This document shows, in pieces, positions 32,701 to 44,395 of a stretch of DNA of 64,000 bases. The translations under genes and the position numbers were made by a program. This DNA comes from Lagopus muta. Its lineage: Eukaryota > Chordata > Aves > Galliformes > Phasianidae. The notes beneath the pieces were generated by a model. The model ran no database searches and was not told the origin of the DNA. It saw only the letters and a list, made by a program, of their open reading frames with translations. Location: the NCBI RefSeq assembly GCF_023343835.1, contig NC_064438.1, positions 21,472,077-21,536,076 of the forward strand, read 5' to 3'. Position 1 is the stretch's first letter. Every line of letters starts with the position of its first letter.

Positions 32701-35700
32701 TGCTCCAGGAGCCCCCTGTGCCCACATCTGAGGGCACAGAGGCCTGGGCTAAGTCACTGCCAGCTATGAGCCTTGGTAACCATGGCAACTGGGGGGTGCT
32801 GGGTACTGCAGGGAGTTCTGTGCATGTTAGGTAACAGTGTTGGTGGCATTCTGAGATCCTGCCTTCACGTGGGTCTGTCCTTCACGTGAAACGCTAAGAT
32901 AAGGTCCTGCTGCCCTTGTGTATCTGTTCTAGTGGAAGTCAGCTACTTCAGCAAACAGCAGAAAAATAAGCTTTGGTGTCCTTGCAGCCATTGAAGACTG
33001 ACATGGCAGTGCATGGAGCACAGTAGAAACCAAGGCTTGGATTAGGATGAGTGGATTAGCAGGAAGGAGACTTGTGGGCAACAGCAGCTGTAGAGGAGGT
33101 TCCTTTCTCTGCTGGTATTGGCAGGGCTTGAGCAGCTATAGACAAGCAGAGAGGAAGAGGCAATTAACTTCAGGCTGCCGCAATTGCAGAAAGCGAGGTC
33201 AGCAGCAGGAGTTTAAAGATAGTCCTGTGTAGGAGGGCAGGGGGATTACATGAGGAAACAGCAATAGCACTGATACTCTTTCTCATTGAATGCACAAAAG
33301 AGCTGCATTGAGGACGTCAGCAAGGTGGTGAGAATAAACAGGCAAAAATGCAAAATGATTGATGCATAGAGCGCTCTGAAAGTAATGCTTTCTGTTTGTT
33401 TCTGTGGAAACTACAACAGATACAAAAAGCATAACAACGCTATTTGATAGAGTAAAATCTCAGCTACAAAACACTGTTTTTCAAGAGTCACCACCGTTAG
33501 CTGTGCATTTTCACCAGCAGTGAGCAATGAACACTTGTAATGGTCTGCAGTAGCAGAGGTGGCCCACTGTCAGTACTGCTGAAATGCACCACGCGCTGCC
33601 TCACTGTGCTCGCATCCACTGTTTGGTCTCCAGAAATGTTCAGGAATCATCAGTGAGTGCCTATGGGTGCCATGTTTTCCACAAGGAGAAATTCAGTGGC
33701 ACACCTTTGCTTCGTACACACTTTCAAGTCCAACGTCATTCTGTCAGAGTGCCCCTCTGCTGCCATCTGTCACACGGCACCAAATGTAATGGGATATTGG
33801 TGGGAAGGTTCAACCTCTGCTGCAATCTGCCTCTGAACATCATGGGCCAACATAATAATATGGGAGGCATTACTTTTGGAGCAGCCCTCACAGATGAGCC
33901 CTGTTTGTTGTGGAGATACAAATGGAGCTTCCACAATTGGTGGTAGAGAAGGAAACTGGAAAAGAGGGATGGGAATCTGAAATATGAAAGATTTGAAGTT
34001 TGTAAGGATAATTATCATGCTCAAGATAATAGGAAAAGCAGAAGTCCAGAAGCCAGCACTCTGGCTTCCAGATCTTTTCTCTATCTTTCCTTTTTGATTT
34101 TGTAATTGCTGCTTTTACATACTGGTTTTTCTAAGCCAAAAGAATGTTTTCTCCTGAATCTTAAAAGATTAATTTTAATTATGATCAGCAGACAAGAGAC
34201 GTTAAAAATAAGTCCACTGTTGTCCTTTGAAATGGTGCAATCCTGTGAAATGAAAAAGAAGCCATGCAGTGATATTTCACTGCTTTTCATCAGCAGTCAT
34301 GTTTATGAAATCTGTTCTTGAAATTCTTTCCTTGTTTCCCTAGATGTTTAAGAAAAAAAATAAATGGCATTGTGCAGTATTTCTAATAGAGTGAGATAAA
34401 TGCCTAATAATTCCAGAAGCTCGGCAATATATTTTGCAAATGGACGTTGTCCTTCTGAAAAAGAAAATACTACAAGTGGTTCTCAGTGCCCTCAGCACTC
34501 CCTGATGTTGGAGGTTTAATGAGCGTAACTAACTGCTGGAATAGCCTCAGGCCTGCGGGTATCACCAAGAGAGGCACAAACATGGAGCTGCCAGCCAGCG
34601 CTGCCCCTTGCACCAGCAGTAGTGAATGAATAACCACGTTCTGTCACACTGAGCCCAACTTCCAGTCCTAGGCATGAACAAGAAGTTGCAAAATCAGTTA
34701 TGTCAGATGATGCTTTTTGTTACTGGGATTTGAGTTTACCTCAATCAAGGTTTTTTTGCATGAAGAAAAAACTGATTTGGCGATCTGTTTGGAAAAAAAA
34801 ACCTGTGTTTCTGCTTCCAGAGATGCAGTAGTGTACAAATTTTCCCCTCCCTCTCCCTGTATTTTGAAAGCAATTTTCTATCTGAAACCTCTGAATTCCT
34901 CATTTCAGAGAGTTGCTTTCCACTCTTCCTAAGCAGCTTTCTAAATTGGCAGCAGACATCTTCAGTGTGCCAACTGTGTACTTAGATTCTGTACTGGGGG
35001 AAAAATGGTGTTTTTCCTACTCAGTACTTCAATGCAGATGAGTAATTAAAGTGCCATGGGTAAGTAGGCAAGATGCTGAATAGAAGTTGCTTAAGGTTTG
35101 TAGCAGATTTTTGCAACTGTTGAAGGCTAACACCAGAAAATATTAGAAGAGTACATGGAGTGTTGTACCTGCCCATGTGGCATGGGAGACAGTTGGTGCC
35201 AGGCACAGTGTGGTTTCGTGAGGGGGTAACTGTGGTGATTGACCAAGACAAGTATGTTAGTGTAATTGGCTTCCCTGAGCCATGTGCCAATGGCCCTGTG
35301 TTGGTCTGATGCAAAATTGGAGATGAGGAGTTCCTGTTCTGAATGATGTCATGTGTGTCAGGCCAGGGCTGTGGTGCAGCTTCATTTAGTTGAAGTGTTC
35401 ATCCTTTAAAACTCTCATATGTCATCTGGGAGCTCAGCAGAAGTCTTGCAATTGATGGATGTCTTCTAGTTTAGCAATCTGATTTGCTTAATGATAATGA
35501 AGTTTTAAGGAACTTGTTTTACAAACTACTACAGGAAAAAGATTTTTTTAATGGGAAAGAACTCTTCATGTAGCAGATAGCACTGTACCAGCAAATGTCT
35601 GGAATCAGAAACGGGACCAATTCAGAATAAAAGGAGATTGTTCATTTTTGATGAAGTACTTAACCATTGGCATTGCCATTATGGTTGCAGAATGTTTCCA

Positions 35701-36727
35701 CACAGAACTGTTTAATTTGTGTGGATGTCTCCAAAAGAGTCACAGCCAGGATTCTGCACTGGATGTAGGAAGCAGTTGTTGAACTGTGTTGTACAGACAG
35801 TGAGATGTAATATGGCTTTCTTTCATCCTTAAAATGCTCAGCTCCTGAACTCTCTATGAAATATGGTTGCTGAGAAGTTTAGTTAGACTTCCTGATCCTG
35901 CAGAAGCTTCCTTTCTTCCTCCCATGTCCCTGTTTTTTAAGCTCTGCTACAGAGGTCTGGTTTTCTGCCAAATGCACTCATCTACTTCAGTGTGCACTGT
36001 TTCTTTTTAGGAAGAGAATGGAGGCTATACTTATGTAGAGAGACTAAGAATCCCGCTTGATCATGGGACTCTGCTGATGATGGAAGGAGCTACCCAGGAG
36101 GACTGGCAGGTAAGAATTCGTTGGCACTGCTTATTGCGCTTTACTCCCAGTGCAGTTCTCTAAATATGTGCAAGGCATTCCTGTAAAGATGTGGAATACA
36201 TGTTTTCTACTGGAACAGATATTTCAGTATGTGCTAATATTATTTCAGAATTTCAGAGTACCCCCCAGAAAAAGTTATGGGTTTTTATTCAGCTGCTAAG
36301 TGATAATAAGAACTGTCTCACCATGTAGGTGTTCATTGCAGGTCTTCAGTGAAAGTTACAGCCTGCAGATGAAAGAGTACAATCAGTTTAGGAATTTAGA
36401 ATACATAAAAAAGAATGGCAGTTTAGTTTAACAACCCACAGTAATCTGCAGAGACCTTTTTTTTTTTCCCCAGTGGCTCAGTAGTCAGAATGTGGATATC
36501 TTGTCTTACTGGAATGTTTAGAAAGGTAAATAAAGAGCCATCACAGAATATTAGAATTCTTTACGTTGATTACCTGTATTTTAGATGCACAAGCTCATGG
36601 ATGTTTGTTTGTTTTTCCATAATGCTGCTCACAGCATCGAGTACCTAAGGAGTACCATTCCAGAGACGCACGTATAAACTTGACTTTTAGGATCATTTAT
36701 CCGGAACCTGATGGAGTTTGGAAGTGA
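20639..36727 (+). CDS. ALKBH3: ALKBH3, alpha-ketoglutarate-dependent dioxygenase (complete, 9 coding exons)
   Basis: Exons 20639-20708, 20903-21015, 21858-21892, 23803-23850, 24427-24530, 26046-26134, 29323-29532, 36011-36109 and 36635-36727 join in frame to 861 nt, 286 aa plus stop, the same length as human ALKBH3. The enzyme is a nuclear/cytosolic Fe(II)/2-oxoglutarate dioxygenase that removes 1-methyladenine and 3-methylcytosine from single-stranded DNA and RNA. Counting from the start Met, the iron ligands are His191, Asp193 (WHSDDE) and His257. The 2OG-contacting residues include Asn179, Tyr181, Arg269 and Arg275 (RINLTFR). All fall at human positions. The N-terminus MAERRRQARVQGAW matches human MEEKRRRARVQGAW, which supports this start. 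Residues ~20-55 are poorly conserved. Confidence 0.97.
20903..21015 (+). CDS. ALKBH3: ALKBH3 coding exon 2
   Basis: This 113-nt exon follows TTTGCCGCAG and precedes GTAAAA. It encodes a low-conservation linker and then RDRLRSQNQFVFEKPSE, matching human DREFVFKEPQQ. The intron before it is only 194 bp and lies inside the CpG island. Confidence 0.92.
21858..21892 (+). CDS. ALKBH3: ALKBH3 coding exon 3 (VERRVPEAGVI-D)
   Basis: A 35-nt micro-exon between CTTTCAG and GTGAGT. It encodes VERRVPEAGVI plus GA of a split Asp codon. The human equivalent is VVRRAPEPRVID. It is too short for ORF-based detection, but the phases on both sides fit. Confidence 0.9.
23803..23850 (+). CDS. ALKBH3: ALKBH3 coding exon 4 (KPGVYELSKGPTGVS)
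   Basis: A 48-nt exon after TACCCCCAG and before GTAAGT. It completes Asp73 and encodes KPGVYELSKGPTGVS plus two bases of Arg89. The human counterpart is REGVYEISLSPTGVSR. Confidence 0.92.
24427..24530 (+). CDS. ALKBH3: ALKBH3 coding exon 5 (PGFIDSEQADWMFEQLLQDI)
   Basis: A 104-nt exon after TTCCTTAG and before GTAAGG. It encodes RIHLVPGFIDSEQADWMFEQ and LLQDIPWGQRTHTRQ, matching human CLYPGFVDVKEADWILEQLC. It forms the start of the double-stranded beta-helix domain region. Confidence 0.95.
25466..25762 (-). mobile_element. CR1 LINE fragment, antisense
   Basis: This begins with the inverted CR1 3' region 'ggttggaaaggacctcaaga', followed by 'atgcagggccaccaacctcc' and 'cttgaacacctccagggacg', and runs to 'tccttgtcctgctgttatct'. 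It is very similar to the copy at 52429-52720, so the two probably belong to the same subfamily. Confidence 0.92.
26046..26134 (+). CDS. ALKBH3: ALKBH3 coding exon 6 (PRLTSWYGELPYTYSRI)
   Basis: An 89-nt exon after CTTTTTTCAG and before GTATGT. It encodes EGSFEEPRLTSWYGELPYTY and SRITMQPNPH, nearly identical to human in the WYGELPYTYSRITM segment. Confidence 0.96.
29323..29532 (+). CDS. ALKBH3: ALKBH3 coding exon 7 with the HxD iron-binding motif
   Basis: A 210-nt phase-0 exon of 70 codons between GATTGCAG and GTGAGT. It covers residues 154-223 and includes FNSLLCNLYRNEKDSVDWHS followed by DDEPSLG. This supplies Asn179, Tyr181, His191 and Asp193. It also contains ASLSFGATRIFEMRKKPSP. Confidence 0.97.
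32694..32888. promoter_or_regulatory. E-box cluster with RFX X-box in ALKBH3 intron 7
   Basis: Three CACGTG E-boxes occur at 32694-32699, 32866-32871 and 32883-32888. The last two sit in a repeated CCTTCACGTG or TCCTTCACGTG context. A perfect X-box GTAACCATGGCAAC lies at 32776-32789. Function is inferred from motifs only. Confidence 0.35.
33371..33886 (-). mobile_element. Non-autonomous mariner (Galluhop-like) element
   Basis: Inverted ends are visible: CTGAAAGTAATGCTTTCT on the left (33376 on) and GGAGGCATTACTTTTGGAGC on the right (33863-33882). Between them the minus strand resembles the chicken Galluhop mariner, with 'aaactacaacagatacaaaa' near the left end and 'gctgccatctgtcacacggc' near the right. 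At about 516 bp it is far shorter than a full mariner and has no intact transposase. Confidence 0.8.
36011..36109 (+). CDS. ALKBH3: ALKBH3 coding exon 8
   Basis: A 99-nt phase-0 exon of 33 codons after TTTTTAG and before GTAAGA. It encodes EENGGYTYVERLRIPLDHGT then LLMMEGATQEDWQ, matching human ENGDYTYVERVKIPLDHGTL. Confidence 0.96.
36635..36727 (+). CDS. ALKBH3: ALKBH3 coding exon 9 and stop
   Basis: This exon follows GCTCACAG and encodes HRVPKEYHSRDARINLTFRI then IYPEPDGVWK and TGA at 36725-36727. The first residue is the third iron ligand, His257. Arg269 and Arg275 are the 2OG-binding pair. Confidence 0.96.
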   Translation, partial: HRVPKEYHSRDARINLTFRIIYPEPDGVWK

Positions 36728-36950
36728 AGAGGCACTTGGGGCATTGTTGAATGTGAACCGCAGGAGATCAAGAGCCTCAGATTCAAAAGAAGCCTACAGG
36801 AAGGAGTTCTGAGAAATGACTGATGGGGAAGAGAACTGATGTCACAAAGATCTTTGACAGTCAGAAGTTACGTGTTATGCAAGCTGTGCTGTTTTGTTTT
36901 CAGAAGTGGTGTGCTTTCGGGTGATATTAAATCATACACTTGGTTTGCAA
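36728..36950 (+). other. ALKBH3: ALKBH3 3' UTR (short form)
   Basis: The nearest poly(A)-like hexamer after the stop is ATTAAA at 36926-36931. A canonical AATAAA appears only at 38121, so a longer 3' UTR is also possible. The end is uncertain. Confidence 0.45.
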
Positions 36951-39900
36951 AAGGATAACTATCCTTAACATGGAAGCTCTGAGAGGTACTGACCAGAGCA
37001 GTCAGCAGCTCAGAATTGGCTCTAGATTGCTGTACCAGAGTTTGCCTGGCCTACCTGTTGTTAGGAACCAGTAAGCTGGTGATTGCTTACCTCAATGTTA
37101 AGCCAGGTACCCTGTGTGCCTGGTTCTTGCTGCAGCTGAATGGAACCCGCTGTACTGACCTAGAACATTGGTTTGGTGTGTCTTCATGTTCTGTTTCAAG
37201 TAGGATCCAAGCATGAGTAAATACTCCATGCTGTGTAACATGTTAGAAAACCTCTTAATGCAAGAGTAAGTTGGTGTTGGAAAGATGTCTGTCTTCTCTT
37301 AGTCAGCATTTTCTGTACTTTAAGTTTGTTACTTGACAAGTGTGGTCAGATTGTCAATATTCAGTTATGCCCAAATGTTAAGGTGTCGATGACCTACAGG
37401 ACAGGCTGTTGAGCTCTTTAATTCCCTGTGTATCAGCCACATTTGTTAACAGCTTCTTTATCTAAATTACCAAACAGCTTTAGACATAGCTTATTCTTCT
37501 AAAAGGAATTAAAGTTGTTAGAAAACCTTCTTTGTTATCTAATAATGTCTCCTCTTTCATCCCAGTTCATACAGAAATATGTTTTTAGAAATATATTTTC
37601 AATTTGATGCTAATTCCTTCAATTTGAACCTAAGTTCTCGGCTCTGTGATGCACCTCCTGAGAACGAGCATTGAAGCAGGCAGCCGTTTCCTTTAATGTT
37701 TATTTTGTTCAGGTAACTGATATTTTGTTTATTACCCCATGTGCATGCCCCGTTTTGGCAGTTCTTACAGAGAGTGTTTTCCCTTAACCAAGGAGCTCTG
37801 CAGACTTCTCCAGGTATTCTGACAAGGTAACATTTCAGCATCTGTCAGCTCAGACAAGCTACCTTTGTTCACACTGTGTTACCTGTAGTCATGCTGCTAG
37901 AACGAGTGGGGACTACTGGGAACCTTTAAATCCCCAAACTTCAGCCTATGGAAATGGCAACTGGTTTGAATTCAATGAAGCCCTGGTGCGTGACTGATGG
38001 CAGGGCTGTGCTGAGGAAAAACAGTTTTTTGCTTACTTTCTCAGCTTCAGTTTATGATGTTGGCAAATTGTGGTTTAGTTTATTTGCTCTGAGCCTTGAG
38101 AAGACAAAGGTTTACCCCAAAATAAAACAATTTACAAGAGAATTGCTGTATTCCATATTTCTCTCCTGGGGTGATGTCGTTTTATTGCTGCTGTCTCCTC
38201 TGTGCTGCTCTCTTTCCACACCAGTGGCAGTGGGGAGAAGGCGTGTGGCGTCCTTCCTCCCCTGTCCTGCAAGGGGAACAGTTGGCATAGAGGTCAGGTT
38301 TCTTCACGCCAGATGGGGTGTTGGGTGTTGTGGGTCCTTCCTTCCTCCCCCCCACCTCCTCCCAAAATGTCCCCTAGCCAGGTGGCAGCAGATTGCAGCC
38401 TCCTGCCTGCCGGAACAGCAGGAAATGGCTTAAAGCAGAGGAGATTTCAGCCCACATCTCCTCAGGAGGTCTTTCTGCAGGGACATTTTCTTTGTAGAGA
38501 TTTGTTCCTTAATGCTGCGAGCACTCTTGTGGTTCTCAAAGTGAACGTGTGCAGAAGTAGCATTTAAAAGATTCCTGCTCCTGGTGTTGTTTTGTGATAC
38601 CAAAAGGCTTGATTTTTCATGGGAAATCAGCCAGCCTGCAAATTTCAGGTGGTACATCTGGGTGTTTCTGCCATTGGAATCAAGTGCACAGCGTGATGTT
38701 CGTTTAAGATGGTAAATGTGTAGAGTGTCCAACTTATAGCTGGAGGAAATTTTTCCCTCGTTATGTGGATTTGAAAGCAGTGCCTCTAAAAGCACTATCC
38801 AGAGGTTTATTTTCCAGTCACGAGGCTTTACTTCCTTCCTAGAATTGTTTTGACAGTACGGCATTCCCAGCCAAAAGCTTATTGAAAAAGTTTTAAACTC
38901 AGAATTCGTGGCAGTAATTTAAAGTAGAATGTATTGCAGGGCTGTTGGGTTTATCCAAAACCGAATGTTTTTACGTACACAAAGGATTCAGAGAGGGGAT
39001 TTTTCCTGGGCAGTTTTGTTTTTGCTGTTCTCCCCAGAATCCACCAGCAGTGGAGCAGATGTTAGGAGCCGCTTTGCCTACAGAGCACTCTTGGATTTTG
39101 TTTTCCTTATTTCCCCGTATTCTTGCCATCTCTCCCAAACTGCCTTTCGTAGCCATTTGCTGTCCCAGTCCCACTACTACGTTATTTGTTCATGTTTATC
39201 TCTGGTTGTTTCTCATACGCTCCCTGCAGCAGGTGTGTGATGCAGCAGGTATCAACTGCGCTTCTACTTTTTTCCTGTTTCTTCATTGTGACGTGTTGTT
39301 TTTCAGCAGAGTATGGATGTCTTTTCCATGAAAAGCTGAAAAATTGCATTCCTCAAAACCATTCATTCCCTGTGGTTTTCCAGCAGATTGCCTTTTCCAA
39401 GTAACTGCCACGTTTTCCAAAATACAACTCTCAGTCCTGATGGTAAGGAGTAGGTGAATAGAAGGATGGAGTGTTGTCTTTTGCCCCTAGAGAATATGCA
39501 GAATGGAGCCGTTCTTGACAAAGAAACAGAAAACAAGAAACAAAAACAAGCCAGCCAAAAAAAACAACCTCCTTGTGACTGGTGCACAGGGTTGTTCCAT
39601 CAATAATATATAACCCTTTGTTCATTTAACACATACATAAGCAGTGGCATTATTAATAAACCACAGTGGTATCAGGAATCTGTGTCACCCCACTACTTGC
39701 AGTAAACATCTAATCATGGGATACTTGAACGTTCAAGCATAAGCTCTTGATGAGGCTGGAGTACAGCTGAATAAATACTGTGCTGTTGGGCCATACCTGC
39801 TTGATCTGAGCACGTTCTGTTTAAAAACAACAGCAATGTTCACCACTTCTTTCAGGAAAAAAAAATATTACATTTTATAGTTTTCATTGACTTTAAAGCA

Positions 39901-42900
39901 ATCCATAATTTTATTTCTCCTGCATCAGATTTATCCAGCTATATATTTTCTATTTGTCGTGACTGACGGGTTGAGTTACCTGAAATCTGCTTCTGCCAGT
40001 GGCAATTCAGAGAGAGATGGGGTGCCAGGAAGGAGTTAAGGAGCCAGAAGATTCATACTGCAGCACTGGCTGAGTGCAGAAGATTGTTCTCCTGGGGAGT
40101 TCAGATAGGAGCTCTGGGATGGGTGCTGCAAATCCATAATGCCTCCTTGTCAAGTACTGCTGCTATTGACTTAGCTAAAAAGCATTTAACACCCGCTTTG
40201 CCTTTTCTGGTCATAAACATTTCCAGATTAGATATGAAATCTGCCTCACTGTGTTTTGTTTTTGAAGTGCTTTTTGTAAATGCTCAAGGTTTCCATAGCA
40301 ACTGGTGCCATTTGTTTAAACTGGAGCTCACCGGCCTGTCCTCCTGCACCTCACTGCTGCTGGGATCCTGCAGCTATCACTCGTTTTCTTGGCATACCTG
40401 GGAGTGACTCGTGAGTACTGCGTAGTGGCTCACCAGCAGGTCTCTGTAAAAACGTGGGCCCTTCCCAGAGGGCCATCGCTCAGTAGGATGACAGATGTGG
40501 GCTTCCTCGCTTGCTGACCTGTTTGATTTACCTCCTCTTCCTGTGCACCATTCTGTGCAGCTTTAGATCGCTGTGTGATCTCCCTGTGAGAGCAGCACCC
40601 GGGCTGGCTGGCAGCTCTCTGGCTGCCCACACGATGAGGATGTGTCTTTGTGCATTAGAAGATGGGTTTGGTGCATCTTTCCTTTGCTTTAAGTGAAGGA
40701 AGTGGGGAGCAAATTGAAGGCTGTTACCAGAAAACTGAGCAGAGGTCCGTCACAAGGCTGCCACTTGGCTTAGGTTCCCCAAGAGGAACAGAGCCAGCTT
40801 GTGCTCCTATTGCTCAGGAGGGTTTTCTATGGCTGAGCAAGACTTCAGGGATCACCCAGTCAGATGGTACTCAACCAAGAGCAATTCCTGCCTGTGCAAC
40901 ACATGCCGGTGTTTTTATCCTTAGAATGGAGCTGGTTTTTGTCTTAATTACTTACAAACAGGCTTAAAAGGAGAGGGTAGAGGAAAGGACAAGTTTGTTC
41001 TGCTGAAGTACGTGGGTTCTCTGCAGTGGCTGTAGCCACAGAAGGAACTGGGAGTTGATAGTTGGAAAGGTGGATCCCAGCTTAGGGTTTTTAACCTGAA
41101 GTGTTTAAAACATGAGAGAAGCAGCAGATCCCCCCAGATATCAGCTCCTGTTGTCGAGTCATGCTCCCATCGTGTATCCTTGCGTGCTGCTGCGTCTGCA
41201 GCGGTGCTGGGGGAGCTGCAGCCTGCCCTGACCCCATCAGCCCAAACAGAGGAAACTCGCATAGCAGTTTCCGTCAGGGAACATTTTGCAGCTCTTCTTG
41301 AAAACAATGAGCTGTATTACCCCATTAATTAGAAGTAGAGTGATGACAGCCAAACGCTGTTATCCTGTGGCTGCTACTGAAGTACTGGCTTCATTTCAGC
41401 TATGACTTTATAACTAAAATAATTCAAAGAATAACGCGGTGTATTTCTGTGAGGAGCATTAATGCATTCAAACTTTCTGGTCTCTACGTTGTCCAGTGGG
41501 TAGAAGGAAGCATTACAAGTTACGGTGGCACAAAGCACATGAGAAGTCAGGCTGGGCCGCAGGCTGGCTGAGGGAGCAGCAGGGTCAGTGCGCTGGGACT
41601 CAGCACAGCCAGGGTGCTGCTGCCTGCTTGCCACAGGTGACAGTGGCTGTGCACCTCCAGCTGACAGGCTCTAATCAGGCTTCCAAAGGGCCTCGTGTAG
41701 CCTGCACACCTCATCAGAGATGAGCAGCGCCGGGCCCTGTGCACAAGGATGACCTCAGCTCTGCACTATGTGACACAACCACCCCACCATGGGAGCCCCC
41801 TGGCAGCAGGCTCTGCCATCCCGGCGGTGAGGTCGCGTTTCAGCACCAGGAGCACCCAGATTAAAGGCATGATTTAAGCCGCCGGAATAAATATAGTTGT
41901 TACATTAGCGCATTGCAGGCCTAACTTGGGGGATTATGTCACAGGATATTTTTTTTCAAATTGTCTCAACTAAAAACTTCAGGCTTCCTGGTTATTGCCA
42001 TGGTGATGTTGCTCCCAGCTCAACACTGAAATTTCCCGGAACCGTTTATAATCCCGCCTGCTCAGGTACCTGAAAGGTTTTACCTGAAAGGAAACTTTTG
42101 TGTTTGTGCTGAACATACTTGGAGGGCAGCTGGGGCTGCTAATGCTGAATTTCTCGGCAAGGCCTGGGATCCTCTGGTGCTGAGTTTGTTGCTAGCACAG
42201 ATGCATTCACCGGGCTTGGTGTGGGTGTGAGGTGCCCTGCCCACCACCAGCACGTCTGGGTTGCTGTAGGGAAGAGCTCAGCCCCAGAGACCCATGGACG
42301 AAGGCCCTGGCCTTGGTGTGGTTGTGATGGCAGAGCCGAGATCCAGGGATGGGTCTACTCTAAGCCTTGTTGTGCACTTTGGGCTCAGGGGATGCATTTA
42401 GCCACTGAGATCAACCAAAAGCTTTTTCTCTTATTAAGTTAATTGTATCTCCCAGTACAAAGGCTTCAGACTAAGCCTGGCCTTGAGGTTACTGCAAGCA
42501 GCCAAGGAACATGCTTGCAGCCAGATGTCTCCTCACATCGAGGCTGGAGCGTTGCTGGCAGTGCTGCCCTATGTTGCCCATACCTCACTCCCAGCCCCAT
42601 GTTCTGGAGCCAGGCTGCAGTGGGACTGCCCTTGCTCAGCTCCTTACCAGGCCTCAGCAATATTCTGTGTGGGTGAAGCTGCCAGAGGGTGTCTGAGTGG
42701 ACTGTTCTCACATTTGCCCTGCATAGGGAACAGCTGAGCCACATCAGGTTCTATCTCCCTCCTTCTTTCCTTTTCTGCTTCTACCTAGCTCTGTCCCCAT
42801 CGCTGCCCTATGTGACCCTATGCTATGCTGCCCTATGCCCTATGCTGCTGGCTTATTCTGTGACCCCTTGGCTTGAGCGGCTCTGAGGTGTGGTTGCAGC

Positions 42901-43160
42901 CTCTGCTCATTTATAGCATTTATTTCAGCTCAGTGCTACGTGTATGCCATTTCTTGTCTGTGGCTCTGTTTGTGCATCACCAGTGTGGCCAAGACTGCGG
43001 GGAATGGAAAATTTTAGGATCCCTCGGATAAGTGGACATAGGGTCAACCGAAGCAGGTACTTAACCCTGCTTAAACGCATCAAAAGGGGCAGAAGTGGGA
43101 GGAGATCTGTGCGATGGTCTCTGAATGGTGGTGCTACGCGGTCTCCATAGTTTATTGTGG
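36951..43160. other. Intergenic region between ALKBH3 and C11orf96
   Basis: No exon, RNA gene or clear transposable element was recognised in these 6.2 kb. Base composition rises in GC toward the right end. A stretch at 41860-42110 stands out as AT-rich with several transcription-factor-like motifs. The open reading frames present (up to 161 codons at 37948) show no family resemblance. Confidence 0.6.
42033..42041. promoter_or_regulatory. STAT/GAS-type palindrome TTCCCGGAA
   Basis: An exact TTCNNNGAA palindrome with CCG centre, about 1.4 kb upstream of the C11orf96 TATA box, inside a block at 41860-42110 that looks like conserved non-coding DNA. Confidence 0.35.
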
Positions 43161-43440
43161 CGTTGGGGTGCCTTATCCCGGCCCGGAGCTGGGCTTGTCC
43201 CGAACGCAGCGCTGAGGGGCTGAGCGCCGGACCCGCGGCTCTCAGTCGGGGGGCCGAGGGCGGTGCGGTGCGGATCGGGGCGCGCCGCCCCGCGCTCTCG
43301 CAGCGCCCCGTTCCCCCGCGGCCGGAGGGCGGTGGAGGAGAGGCGGCGCCGGGGGCGGGGGGCCGGGGCGGTGCCAGGCGGCGGGGCCGCGGGTGGGCTC
43401 CGCCGCCGCCGAGCGTGCTCCCGCGTGGGCACCGCCGCTC

Positions 43441-43447
43441 TATATAA
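43441..43447 (+). promoter_or_regulatory. C11orf96 TATA box
   Basis: TATATAA stands alone in extremely GC-rich sequence, about 80 bp after the GC box and 251 bp before the start codon. The transcription start is therefore expected near 43470, leaving a 5' UTR of about 220 nt. Confidence 0.75.
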
Positions 43448-43469
43448 CGGCAGCGGGCGCAGCCGGCTC

Positions 43470-44054
<585 letters not shown>

Positions 44055-44229
44055 GGGGCGGCTCGGCTGGGCTCGGCTCGGCGGGACCCGGCCCGGCCCG
44101 CGGACTGCACCCGGCGGCGGCGGGGACCCGGCGGTGGGAGGTTCCGCTGCCTGCCGGGTCGCGGTGTTTTCTGAGAAAGCGCTTGTACCTTCGTTTCTAT
44201 TTGATCGTATGAAACTCTCCGTCTAAAAG

Positions 44230-44252
44230 AAAAAAAAAAAAAAAAAAAAAAA
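44230..44252 (+). repeat. Poly(A) tract in C11orf96 3' UTR
   Basis: Twenty-three consecutive A residues about 180 bp after the stop codon, well before the real poly(A) signal. It may cause internal oligo-dT priming and false 3' ends in cDNA data. Confidence 0.9.
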
Positions 44253-44395
44253 TCTTTTCTATCCGTTAGAAGAAATGAGCTGTTTTAGATGCATTGAGCT
44301 GCCGGACTTTATATTTATTTTTGCATTTAGACTGTCGACTGCATTAATTTAATATGTTTCTACCTGAATGTCTGTTATTATTTCCATAAAAGAGT

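Larger units (their letters stand above)
29533..36010 (+). other. ALKBH3 intron 7 (6.5 kb)
   Basis: The largest intron. It holds a GC-richer block at about 32640-33240 with CACGTG E-boxes and an RFX X-box, then a mariner element at 33371-33886. The remainder is AT-rich and unremarkable. Confidence 0.85.

Noticed and set aside
33584-33946. 120-codon + strand ORF
   Set aside because: It is the antisense of a decayed mariner element.
37948-38433. 161-codon + strand ORF downstream of ALKBH3
   Set aside because: No recognisable protein family, no supporting splice or promoter context, and overlapped by another long frame.
38430-38864. 144-codon minus-strand ORF
   Set aside because: Composition is protein-like at first sight, but no family is recognised and no signals support a gene.
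42803-42851. Imperfect CCCTATG tandem repeats
   Set aside because: Too short and irregular to be called a satellite; no functional hint.
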